Translations under genes and position numbers: made by a program
Assembly (NCBI GenBank): GCA_038230595.1
Contig: JBBRMY010000059.1
Span: 1-14,128 of the forward strand
Direction: 5' to 3'
DNA length: 14,128 nt
From: JBBRMY01 sp038230595
GTDB lineage: Bacteria; Bacteroidota; Ignavibacteria; Tepidaquicellales; Tepidaquicellaceae
Notes under the pieces: model-generated
Seen by the model: the letters and a program-made list of their open reading frames with translations, nothing else
Told to the model about the DNA's origin: nothing
The model's database searches: none
Shown here: positions 1 through 7,025 of the stretch, piece by piece
Numbering within the stretch: the stretch's first letter is position 1
Layout: each line of letters begins with the position of its first letter

Positions 1-293
1 ACATTTGCCATGATCCCTTCGCTGCCATTGCCAACAAGTACATTGGAAACTTTTACATCGTAAATTTTTGCGATCTCAGTACGAAGTTCTGTAGCTCCGA
101 CATCCTGATATCTGTGAAGCTCGGAGAGACAATTTTCTATAGCAACTAAGGCATTAGCAGAAGGACCAAGAGGATTTTCATTCGAAGCGAGCTTATAAAC
201 TCTTTCAAGTCCGAATTCTTTTTTGATCTCATCGATCGTCCTTCCCGCTACATAAGGCTTTAGCTTTTTTATATAATCGGGAATAAGAGGCAT
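1..293 (-). CDS. hisC: Histidinol-phosphate aminotransferase, N-terminal part (cut by left edge)
   Basis: This is the first 97 codons of a PLP-dependent fold-type I aminotransferase; the rest lies beyond the left edge. The family converts imidazole-acetol phosphate and glutamate to L-histidinol phosphate in cytosolic histidine synthesis. Visible family marks are the N-terminal 'IKKLKPYVAGR' segment, the 'LASNENPLGPS' block near residues 34-44, the 'HRYQDVGATELR' block around 59-70 (usually RYPD..G..LR), and 'VLVGNGSEGI' near 84-93. The catalytic PLP lysine lies in the missing part. The ATG at 293 is the first start in frame and follows the nuoM stop by 8 bases, so the two genes are probably co-transcribed. 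No Shine-Dalgarno is visible. A related aminotransferase such as CobD is possible, but the N-terminal blocks fit HisC better. Confidence 0.85.
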   Translation of the reverse strand, partial: MPLIPDYIKKLKPYVAGRTIDEIKKEFGLERVYKLASNENPLGPSANALVAIENCLSELHRYQDVGATELRTEIAKIYDVKVSNVLVGNGSEGIMAN

Positions 294-301
294 CCGGTCT
301 T

Positions 302-1861
302 TTATTTTTGTATCACATTAATTGGTGCAGTATTTTCCATATTGTATCCGAGCCTCTTCTTACTTGCTTCAAAAGTAGTTACTATCCTTTTAACAGAAGC
401 TTCTGTTTTTGAAAGGAAAGTATTCGGATAAACTCCGATCCAAACTATAAAAACAATTAGTGGAAGTAAAGCTGCAAGCTCTCTCTTGTCCATATCTTTC
501 AATGACCTGTTCTTTTCATTTTCAATAGGACCAAGCATTACTCTCTGGTACATCCATAATAGATATACAGCAGCGAGAATAACTGCAAGTGTTGATATGA
601 TAGTGTAAAGATTAGTATGAAGGTTTATAGAACCAAATGACCCAAGCAAAATAAGATATTCACCTATAAATCCATTTAAGCCCGGCAATCCAATTGAAGA
701 AAAGCAAACTATCATGAACAGAACTGAAAATACAGGCATGACTTTCATAACTCCGCCATATTCTGAAATTAATTTCGTGTGTCTTCTTTCATATAGAATA
801 CCAACTGCCATGAAGAGCGCACCGGTTGATAAACCGTGATTTATCATCTGAAGTACACCGCCCTGCATTGCATCCTGTGTAACTGCAAATATCGCAAGCA
901 CAACGAAGCCTAAGTGACTGACAGATGAGTAAGCAACAAGCTTTTTAATATCCTTCTGAACAATGGAAAGCAATGCTCCGTAAATAATTCCTATAACTGC
1001 CAGAACGGCAATATAAGGAGTGAGTACAATAAATGCTTCCGGGAAGAGAGGAAGTGAAAATCTTAACAAGCCATAAGTACCCATCTTCAGCAAAATTGCT
1101 GCAAGTATAATACTTCCCGAAGTCGGTGCTTGAACGTGAGCATCGGGCAGCCATGTATGGAATGGAAATAAAGGTACTTTAATTAGGAAACTTAAAGTGA
1201 AAAGTATAAACAAATATATCTGCTTATCTCTCGGAAGGCTTTGAGCAACTAATGTCAGCTTTGTAAGATCGGTTGTGAATTCACCAAGCAGCGGTTGGCA
1301 TAAAAATCCGAGCCAGATAATTCCGATCAGTAAAAGCAGCGAGCCAAACATTGTGTAAAGGAAAAACTTAACCGTAGCATAAATTCTATCCTCTGCTCCC
1401 CAGATACCTATCATAAAGTACATCGGAATAAGAATAAATTCCCAGAATGTATAGAACAATAAAAGATCTAATGATGAGAAAACTCCGATAAGAGCGCAGT
1501 CAAGGAGTATCATTAAAAAATGAAATTCCTTAACACGGGAGTTGATCGAATTCCATGAAGATAAAATACAAAGAGGAACAATGAATGTTGTCAGGACTAT
1601 TAACAGAAGTGATATACCATCGATACCTAAGAAATAACTCGTGTTAATAAAGGTTATCCACTTCATTTTTTCTATGAACTGATAATCTGCATTTGCAGGA
1701 TTATAATTAAAGAACATTATCAGTGACAGAATAAACGGAATGAGCGAGATGATAAGAGTATACCACCTTATCGTATTATGCTTTTCCTTTTTAATGAACA
1801 TAATTCCGACTGCAAGCAGTATCGGAAGAAAAATAGAAACAGATAAAATGTTAGGGATCAT
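302..1861 (-). CDS. nuoM: NADH-quinone oxidoreductase subunit M (complex I antiporter-like subunit)
   Basis: The product is 519 residues, the usual NuoM length of about 500, and is hydrophobic throughout with roughly 14 predicted membrane helices. NuoM is one of the three antiporter-like proton-pumping subunits of the complex I membrane arm. Residues matching the proton channel are present: Glu141 in 'FWEFILIPMYFMIG', Lys228 in 'FLIKVPLFPFHTWLPDAH', Lys259 in 'LLKMGTYG', and Glu401 in 'GLNGFIGEYLIL' (equivalent to E. coli Glu144, Lys234, Lys265 and Glu407). 'VQKDIKKLVAYSSVSHLG' at 301-318 is a strong family signature. The ATG at 1861 starts 29 bases after the Rossmann-protein stop, and hisC follows after 8 bases. 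In most genomes nuoM sits between nuoL and nuoN; here neither is adjacent. MrpD or other antiporter subunits are alternatives, but NuoM fits best. Confidence 0.93.
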   Translation of the reverse strand: MIPNILSVSIFLPILLAVGIMFIKKEKHNTIRWYTLIISLIPFILSLIMFFNYNPANADYQFIEKMKWITFINTSYFLGIDGISLLLIVLTTFIVPLCILSSWNSINSRVKEFHFLMILLDCALIGVFSSLDLLLFYTFWEFILIPMYFMIGIWGAEDRIYATVKFFLYTMFGSLLLLIGIIWLGFLCQPLLGEFTTDLTKLTLVAQSLPRDKQIYLFILFTLSFLIKVPLFPFHTWLPDAHVQAPTSGSIILAAILLKMGTYGLLRFSLPLFPEAFIVLTPYIAVLAVIGIIYGALLSIVQKDIKKLVAYSSVSHLGFVVLAIFAVTQDAMQGGVLQMINHGLSTGALFMAVGILYERRHTKLISEYGGVMKVMPVFSVLFMIVCFSSIGLPGLNGFIGEYLILLGSFGSINLHTNLYTIISTLAVILAAVYLLWMYQRVMLGPIENEKNRSLKDMDKRELAALLPLIVFIVWIGVYPNTFLSKTEASVKRIVTTFEASKKRLGYNMENTAPINVIQK

Positions 1862-1890
1862 TAATATAAAATTTTATTTATTTAAAGGTA

Positions 1891-3588
1891 TCAGCCTTTA
1901 ATTCTTAATCCATCTTCTTCATTTATGAACATCCAGCCAACTACCTTTCCTATATTTATCGTATCGAAATCTTCCCAGTATTCTTTATTGAAGATATATC
2001 TTGAACTGAATGCTGCATCAGGATGATCTTCAGTATCTTTTATAATGGCTTTAAATCTATCATTCCACAGTTTCCAGTTCTCTTCACGCAGATCAACCCA
2101 GCCGTTTGCAGCCCATTTATTGATCTTTGTATCATCAAGCTTAAACTCTTCTCCTTCAGATCTAGAAGGGATCTCGATATGAGGTCCTCTTAGTAAGTTC
2201 TTACCATCCGGGAGAAGTATCGGAATGCCGATAGAAATTATTTCATTCCTTAACTCTGTATTAGAACTCAGCAGATCATGAATTTTCTTTGCTGCTGTTT
2301 TGTAATTCTCGTTAATATAATCATTGAAGCTCTTATAAATAAGTCGAATAAGATGTACTTCAAAGAGCAGTTTTGAAAGTCGCGGAGGACCAAGCATTTC
2401 AAAAGCAATCGATGAAGTTTTATTTTCTTTTTCTAGAGCTTTAATTTTATTTGAAGCATATTGCTGAAGGAAGCCTGCTCTGTAAGAAGGCTCCATTGAA
2501 GAATTGTCAAGTGCGTTTATAATATCGTGACCTGTATTATAGCCCATTATTTCTCTTACAGAATTTTCAGCAATTTCTTCAGGAGTTACAAATTCCATCT
2601 GACCTACTGTTGAGATAGTTTCAAATTCCCCTGCTGAAAATATTCCATTCTCACCTGTATCGATGAAGACAGTATTCAAATTACTTTTTGAATTAAATTT
2701 CTTATCTGTAGTCCGTGAGAATTTTCCGGATAGACTTACTCCTTCATCCATTCCGACTTCATAAATATTAATAGGCTTTCCATATTTTTTCACTTCTCCG
2801 TATGCAATTTTTTTCCATGCAATAGATGCAGTAGGCTTTAATTCTTTTATAGCCGGTCCTCCCGGAGTTCTTGCCATTAAAAATAAGAGCAAAGTATGAG
2901 CTCCTGCTACAGATGACTTGCTCAGCAATACACGTGAAGGCTTTTCTTCACTGTGTGTATAAGGAATGTTTAGACCCATGCCTCCGGTACCGCTTGTTCC
3001 GATCTTAAGATAAAATTTCGTTGAGAATTTCAGCATCGAGTTATGTAGCACCTGAATATGTCTTATTAACTGCGGTACATAAGAGATGCACATCATTTTT
3101 TCAACTTCTTTTTTCAGAAGGTCAAAATTCTTTTCTTTACCATTAAGAATTCCGTTAATCGTATTATAAGAATTAAAAATGTTCTGATATGCGATGGCAG
3201 TTGCAGTGTTAATACAGTCGATGATGACATCAGGCTTATGCTCTTCAATTAATTTATAAAGCGCCATTGAGTTAAGCATTTTATCATTAAGTTCACCAGC
3301 AATGTCTTTTACCATTTCAGACCTGGTTTCGTCATTCTCTAAAAGCTGATCACGCGGAGTATCTTTATAATCATTTCTTGAAAAAACATTTCCATGCCAT
3401 GGGACAAAAAAGCCCGGCTTCTTTTTATATTCTTCTGATAACTCCTTACAAATCTCTTCAGCTTCTTCTTTTTTAAGAGAAGTAAGAATGATACCCGAAG
3501 GAGATTCGTTCATTAATCTTCTTGCGATAGCAGAACCAACCAGTCCCCATCCCCCGAGTATTAGAACTTTTTTATTAGTTATATCCAT
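1891..3588 (-). CDS. Rossmann-fold NAD(P)-binding protein, SDR-like, function unknown
   Basis: This 565-residue protein opens with a beta strand and a dinucleotide-binding loop, 'VLILGGWGLVGSAIARRLM' at 8-26, which carries the GxxGxxG spacing of extended short-chain dehydrogenases and epimerases. A second Rossmann-type strand, 'PDVIIDCINTATAIAY', lies at 119-134. A glycine-rich block 'GTSGTGGMGLNIPYTHSE' at 197-214 may form part of the active site. From about residue 300 onward I recognise nothing; the C-terminus ends in 'GKVVGWMFINEEDG' near 547-560. No signal peptide or membrane helix is evident, so it is probably cytosolic. It is too long for a simple SDR (about 250-350 residues). I cannot name a substrate. 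It precedes nuoM by 29 bases on the same strand, suggesting co-transcription. Nucleotide binding is an inference from the motif; the start ATG at 3588 directly precedes the motif. Confidence 0.7.
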   Translation of the reverse strand: MDITNKKVLILGGWGLVGSAIARRLMNESPSGIILTSLKKEEAEEICKELSEEYKKKPGFFVPWHGNVFSRNDYKDTPRDQLLENDETRSEMVKDIAGELNDKMLNSMALYKLIEEHKPDVIIDCINTATAIAYQNIFNSYNTINGILNGKEKNFDLLKKEVEKMMCISYVPQLIRHIQVLHNSMLKFSTKFYLKIGTSGTGGMGLNIPYTHSEEKPSRVLLSKSSVAGAHTLLLFLMARTPGGPAIKELKPTASIAWKKIAYGEVKKYGKPINIYEVGMDEGVSLSGKFSRTTDKKFNSKSNLNTVFIDTGENGIFSAGEFETISTVGQMEFVTPEEIAENSVREIMGYNTGHDIINALDNSSMEPSYRAGFLQQYASNKIKALEKENKTSSIAFEMLGPPRLSKLLFEVHLIRLIYKSFNDYINENYKTAAKKIHDLLSSNTELRNEIISIGIPILLPDGKNLLRGPHIEIPSRSEGEEFKLDDTKINKWAANGWVDLREENWKLWNDRFKAIIKDTEDHPDAAFSSRYIFNKEYWEDFDTINIGKVVGWMFINEEDGLRIKG

Positions 3589-3593
3589 TTATG

Positions 3594-3599
3594 ATTATA
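3594..3599 (-). promoter_or_regulatory. Possible -10 element (TATAAT) directly before the Rossmann-protein start
   Basis: On the minus strand a perfect TATAAT lies 5 bases before the ATG at 3588. If used, transcription would begin at or next to the start codon, giving a leaderless mRNA. No convincing -35 hexamer is found at 17 bases. The region is AT-rich, so chance occurrence is quite likely. Confidence 0.25.
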
Positions 3600-3621
3600 G
3601 TGTTCAATAATTTTATGTTTC

Positions 3622-3651
3622 GTGCAAAGCACTCAAAGGTGCAGAGCTTTG
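3622..3651. repeat. Short CAAAG-type direct repeats with a 6-bp inverted repeat
   Basis: Within the 136-base gap between the GNAT gene and the Rossmann-protein gene, three adjoining 8-9 base units read GTGCAAAG, CACTCAAAG and GTGCAGAG on the plus strand. The first and last also provide a small inverted repeat, CAAAGC (3625-3630) with GCTTTG (3646-3651). There is no T-run after it on either strand, so it is not a convincing intrinsic terminator. It may be a remnant of a dispersed intergenic repeat; one copy in one window cannot show this. Confidence 0.35.
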
Positions 3652-3724
3652 TAGTTTTTATCAACCTTTCTTTTTGGGAAAGAGAAAATTTTGTCGGACA
3701 GATATTCAGTTGTGTCTTTACAAA

Positions 3725-4273
3725 TCATTTCAGTACAAATAAATTATACATTCTGTCTGCAGAGCTGCCGTCCCAACCATAAAAATGCTTTGTGATGATA
3801 CTTTGTAGTCTGTTCGTTTTCTTTAAGCCGATCTTCTTTATATTATTCTCAGCTTTTTTGTTCCCAACTTTAATGTATGCAACTATGTATTTAAAGAACC
3901 TGGTCAGCCTTATGTGATCTATCAGGATCTTAGATGACTCATATCCCAGTTTTAATCCTCTGAACTCAGGAAGGATAGCAGTTGATACTTCACATGCTTC
4001 TTCGTAATCCTTTCTCCACTTGAAACAGACATATCCTATATACTTCCCTTTAGCTTTTATTACATACCATCTTGCATAAGGATTTTTTGAAGTTTTTATA
4101 ACCCATTTTTTAACAGAGCTTCTATTCTTTCGCAGCGGATAAGCAGGGTTCATATAGCCAATAATATTTTCATCATTAAAAAGAACATGTATCAGATCAA
4201 TCAGCTTTTCATCTTTTTCACTGAAAATATGCAGACTGCAATTATTACCCGAGATTATCTTTTTAAAATTCAT
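3725..4273 (-). CDS. GNAT-family N-acetyltransferase
   Basis: The 182-residue product has the layout of a GNAT acyl-CoA transferase. A central beta strand 'KGKYIGYVCFKW' at 75-86 is followed by 'CEVSTAILPEFRGLKLGYES' at 94-113, which matches motif A, where the acetyl-CoA pyrophosphate loop sits (here R-G-L-K-L-G in place of the usual Q/RxxGxG/A). The late 'NKKAENNIKKIGLKK' segment at 138-152 matches the typical 'N..a...y.k.GF' end of the fold. The substrate cannot be read from sequence. The ATG shares one base with the stop of the upstream aldehyde dehydrogenase gene (TAATG, base 4273), so translation is probably coupled and the two genes share an mRNA. No clear terminator follows the stop at 3725. 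Confidence 0.75.
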   Translation of the reverse strand: MNFKKIISGNNCSLHIFSEKDEKLIDLIHVLFNDENIIGYMNPAYPLRKNRSSVKKWVIKTSKNPYARWYVIKAKGKYIGYVCFKWRKDYEEACEVSTAILPEFRGLKLGYESSKILIDHIRLTRFFKYIVAYIKVGNKKAENNIKKIGLKKTNRLQSIITKHFYGWDGSSADRMYNLFVLK

Positions 4274-5757
4274 TATTTCGGCACAACGGTATCAAACCAT
4301 GGCTTTTTATCTCTTGTCTTTAATTCATCTATATGAATATGCTTTACTTCTGTATACTCTTTTAATCCGTCCATTCCGAATTCCCTGCCTATACCGCTTT
4401 GCTTATATCCGCCGAATGGAGCTCTGTCACTTAGCAAGTGATACTCATTTATCCAGACTGTTCCTGTCTTTAATTTCTTTGCAATGTTCATAGCTCGCTC
4501 GCTGTCTGATGACCAGACCGCTCCTCCTAATCCGTAAATAGAATCGTTAGCAATTTTAATTGCTTCATTATCGTCATCAAATTTTATAACAACAACTACA
4601 GGTCCAAATATTTCTTCCTGTGCAATTTTCATTTCATTTTTAACATTTACAAAAACTGTTGGCTCTATAAAAAAACCTTTTTCACCGACTCTGTTACCAC
4701 CTGTAAGAATTTCTGCACCTTCTTCTTTTCCTTTATTAATATATCCCATCACAGTATCAAATTGTCTTTTCGAAACGACCGGACCAACTTTTGTACTTTT
4801 ATCTCCTGGCTCTCCTATCTTCATTCTTCCGATCTTTTCTTTCAGCTTACCTGTGAACTCATCATAAATTCCGGATTGTACAAGAAGTCTTGTTCCGCCT
4901 TCACAGCACTGACCCTGATGATAAAATCCTGCATAGATTGCTCCATCAACTGCGAGATCTATATCAGCATCATCAAGAACTATATTTGCTGATTTTCCAC
5001 CGCACTCCAGAGTAACTTTTTTCATTGTACTGCTGGCATTTTTCATGATCAGCTTTCCAACTTCTGTTGAGCCTGTAAAGGCTACTTTATCAACAAGCGG
5101 ATTTGTAACCATTTCAGTACCAACTTCAGCATCACCTGTAATAATATTCAGAACTCCTTTTGGAAGCCCTGTTTCATTTAATATTCTTGCAAAGTAAAGA
5201 ACTGAAAGACAGGTCTCAGGAGAAAGCTTTATTACGACCGTACATCCTGCAGCAAGTGCAGGAGCAATTTTCCATATGAACATTTTAAAAGGAAAATTCC
5301 ACGGGATTATTGCAGATACAACTCCGATAGGTTCACGTACAAGAATATTTTTGCTTACACCTTCTCGAGTCAGTCCTTCTACATTTTCTTCAAGTGAAAC
5401 TGAAGCCATCTTTGAAAAGTAATTCATAGACTTTGCTGAAAGGAATATATCTTCTCCTGCTTTTCTTAATGTAGAGCCTGAGTCAAGAACTTCAAGTTCG
5501 ACCAGCTTAGCCTGATGCTCATTAATTTTATCAGTTATCTGTTTTAATATTTTTCCTCTTTCTTCACCGGACATTTTAGTCCACGGTCCCTGATCAAATG
5601 CTTCTCTCGCAGCATGAATTGCTTCAAGCGCATCATCATAACCTGCATTTGCAACTTGTGTAATTACAGAGCCATCTGCCGGATTAATTGAATCAAAAAA
5701 AGAATTGTCCTTTGATTCTTTAATCTCGCCGTTTACATATAAAAGATATTTTTCCAT
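4273..5757 (-). CDS. NAD(P)-dependent aldehyde dehydrogenase
   Basis: The gene encodes 494 residues, the normal length of the ALDH superfamily, whose members oxidise aldehydes to carboxylic acids with NAD+ or NADP+. Counting from the ATG at 5757, the oxyanion Asn is Asn154 in 'IIPWNFPFKM', the cofactor-binding Lys is Lys177 in 'VVIKLSPE', the general base is Glu251 in 'LECGGKSANIVLDD', and the catalytic cysteine is Cys285, the second Cys of 'GQCCEGGTR'. 'QEEIFGPVVVV' and 'PFGGYKQSGIGREFG' are also present near the C-terminus. A TTG at 5778 would add seven residues, but the ATG fits the family N-terminus ('YLLYVNGEI') better. The closest general type is the betaine/phenylacetaldehyde/retinal dehydrogenase branch, yet the substrate is not readable. 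A terminator hairpin lies just upstream; the GNAT gene follows with a one-base overlap. Confidence 0.93.
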   Translation of the reverse strand: MEKYLLYVNGEIKESKDNSFFDSINPADGSVITQVANAGYDDALEAIHAAREAFDQGPWTKMSGEERGKILKQITDKINEHQAKLVELEVLDSGSTLRKAGEDIFLSAKSMNYFSKMASVSLEENVEGLTREGVSKNILVREPIGVVSAIIPWNFPFKMFIWKIAPALAAGCTVVIKLSPETCLSVLYFARILNETGLPKGVLNIITGDAEVGTEMVTNPLVDKVAFTGSTEVGKLIMKNASSTMKKVTLECGGKSANIVLDDADIDLAVDGAIYAGFYHQGQCCEGGTRLLVQSGIYDEFTGKLKEKIGRMKIGEPGDKSTKVGPVVSKRQFDTVMGYINKGKEEGAEILTGGNRVGEKGFFIEPTVFVNVKNEMKIAQEEIFGPVVVVIKFDDDNEAIKIANDSIYGLGGAVWSSDSERAMNIAKKLKTGTVWINEYHLLSDRAPFGGYKQSGIGREFGMDGLKEYTEVKHIHIDELKTRDKKPWFDTVVPK

Positions 5758-5776
5758 AATCTGTTTTATTTTGAAC

Positions 5777-5810
5777 AAAAAAAATACTTCAGCAGAAACC
5801 TGAAGTATTT
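5777..5810 (-). terminator. Rho-independent terminator after the HNH gene
   Basis: A perfect 11-bp inverted repeat (AAATACTTCAG at 5782-5792, CTGAAGTATTT at 5800-5810) encloses a 7-base loop. Read on the minus strand, the stem runs into eight T's (5784-5777). It sits 23 bases after the HNH stop and should end that transcript. The ALDH ATG is only 19 bases further on, so the hairpin could also act in the ALDH leader. Confidence 0.85.
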
Positions 5811-5833
5811 AAAATTTAAATTTTTATAATTAG

Positions 5834-6316
5834 TTAATTCATGTAAAGGTACGGTTTCCAGTCATCATCAACTTTACCCGCAAAGTTTTTTATAAATGTT
5901 ATATGTGAAGGTCTTTTAGGAATGGTTTTCAAATGCATCTTTGATTCTTCAGGTGTACGATCGCCCTTTTTGTTATTACACTTCACACAGGCAGTTGTAA
6001 GATTTTCCCAGGTATCTTCACCCTTTTTTGATTTCGGGACAACATGATCGACTGTCAGATTAGAAGTCAATCCGCAATACTGGCACCGGTGTCCATCTCT
6101 TCTTAAAATATTCTTACGCGATAGAATGATCTTTTTAAAAGGTACTCTTACAAAAAAAACAAGGCGGACAATGCTCGGATAATCAAATTTCTTATAAACT
6201 GAATTTATACTTTTATTGGTAATATTAGAAATGATCTCAGCTTTTTGAAGATATAGTAATATTACAGCCCTTTTGACGCTGCAAATGGTAAGAGGTTCAT
6301 AATTCTGATTGAGCAC
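5834..6316 (-). CDS. Small HNH endonuclease-like protein (5' end uncertain)
   Basis: The product carries a compact zinc-binding HNH (beta-beta-alpha metal) nuclease motif. Counting from the GTG at 6316, the zinc cysteines are Cys78-x-x-Cys81 ('CQYCG') and Cys110-x-x-Cys113 ('CVKCNNKKG'), and the catalytic core is Asp90-His91 in 'LTVDHVVPKSKKGED' with Asn105 in 'WENL'. The N-terminal half ('LNQNYEPLTICSVKRAVILL') belongs to a widespread small HNH family of about 165-180 residues in Bacteroidota-like and other bacteria, whose biological role is not firmly established. No ATG exists in this frame. The GTG at 6316 is the best usable start, but the reading frame stays open to 6424 and the sequence just upstream still encodes family-like residues (K-V-L-V). 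An ATG at 6330 is out of frame by one base. The gene stands alone and ends in a strong terminator. Confidence 0.8.
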   Translation of the reverse strand: MLNQNYEPLTICSVKRAVILLYLQKAEIISNITNKSINSVYKKFDYPSIVRLVFFVRVPFKKIILSRKNILRRDGHRCQYCGLTSNLTVDHVVPKSKKGEDTWENLTTACVKCNNKKGDRTPEESKMHLKTIPKRPSHITFIKNFAGKVDDDWKPYLYMN

Positions 6317-6331
6317 GAGAACCTTACCATT

Positions 6332-6576
6332 TAAGGACTTTACTGCAAAATTATTTTTATTTGAAAATACATGATCGAAGAGCTTTTTCTCCTTGCCTGT
6401 TTTATCAGTTTAAAATTATCAATTTAAATTAGTAGAATCAATTAACAAAGCAGTTATGAACTATATATTATTAGAAATATGATTTTTAAGTTTAGAGTGC
6501 ATTTCGCATTTATTATTAAATTGTATATAATTGCGTTTATAGTTAAATTTTAAGTAATTACTCCAACATACCATCA
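6332..6576. promoter_or_regulatory. Divergent intergenic region between the HNH gene and sdhC, with a candidate sdhC promoter
   Basis: This very AT-rich stretch of about 245 bases separates genes that point away from each other, so it should hold a promoter for each. On the plus strand TTCGCA (6503-6508) and TATAAT (6526-6531) are spaced by 17 bases, a fair sigma70-like match about 45 bases before the sdhC ATG. On the minus strand an AAGGAG (6394-6389) appears but no in-frame start follows it. No RNA gene, riboswitch or strong hairpin is visible. Confidence 0.35.
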
Positions 6577-7014
6577 ATGTCAGGTTCCACAAACTCCGAT
6601 TCATATAAAAAGATCAAGACTTTCGACCAGAGAGGCTGGGTAAAAGAAAATTTAAATTATAAAAAAGATTCAGGCAGCAAAGCATGGATCCTGCACAGGA
6701 TATCAGGAATTGCTCTTATAGGTTATCTTTTCCTTCATATTTATTCGTTAAGCCCTCTTACTCAAGGTGAAGCGGTTTTTAATGCTAAGATAAAGCTTTA
6801 TACTTCACCGATCTTTATGGTGATCGAATGGCTATTATTCGCATTTGTACTTTTTCACGCATTTAATGGTATCAGAATTGTACTTGTTGACTGGGCTGAA
6901 GGAGCCAAATATCATAAGTCATTATATGCATGGAGTTGGTTTATAGGTATCATACTGTTCTTAGGAATGGGCTTTATAATGTTTTCTTATGAACTGGGTT
7001 TACTTACCAAATAA
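6577..7014 (+). CDS. sdhC: Succinate dehydrogenase / fumarate reductase cytochrome b subunit
   Basis: The 145-residue product is a three-helix membrane anchor of complex II, which passes electrons from succinate oxidation to quinone. A polar N-terminus of about 33 residues leads into 'KAWILHRISGIALIGYLFLH' (35-54), the usual H/R-x-S/T-G quinone-site start of helix 1. Helix 2 carries 'LFHAFNGIRIVLVDW' (92-106), where His94 is the likely axial haem ligand and Arg100/Asp105 match the conserved 'H..nGiRh...D' pattern. Helix 3 is at about 119-139. The ATG at 6577 is the only sensible start; no Shine-Dalgarno is seen. sdhD follows after 11 bases. Flavoprotein and iron-sulfur subunits (sdhA, sdhB) are not in the window although they usually adjoin. 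Fumarate reductase is an alternative role for the same complex. Confidence 0.85.
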   Translation: MSGSTNSDSYKKIKTFDQRGWVKENLNYKKDSGSKAWILHRISGIALIGYLFLHIYSLSPLTQGEAVFNAKIKLYTSPIFMVIEWLLFAFVLFHAFNGIRIVLVDWAEGAKYHKSLYAWSWFIGIILFLGMGFIMFSYELGLLTK

Positions 7015-7025
7015 TTTAAAGTTTA

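Noticed and set aside
3664..3684. CTTTC / GAAAG inverted repeat as a terminator for the GNAT gene
   Set aside because: Five-base arms and no T-run in the transcribed direction; too weak to call.
3591..3782. Plus-strand open frame of 63 codons in the gap before the Rossmann-protein gene
   Set aside because: It runs into the antisense of the GNAT gene, has no ribosome site and no recognisable protein character; it is a chance frame.
5758..5778. TTG at 5778 as start of the aldehyde dehydrogenase
   Set aside because: The ATG at 5757 lies closer to the conserved family N-terminus, and the extra seven residues would begin directly at the T-run of the upstream terminator.
5834..6316. HNH gene as part of a defence or mobile system
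   Set aside because: No neighbouring restriction, toxin, integrase or phage genes; the protein matches a widespread stand-alone family.
6370..6427. Very short open frames on both strands in the HNH-sdhC gap
   Set aside because: They are 10-18 codons long, and the AAGGAG on the minus strand is 16 bases from the nearest ATG; nothing supports translation.
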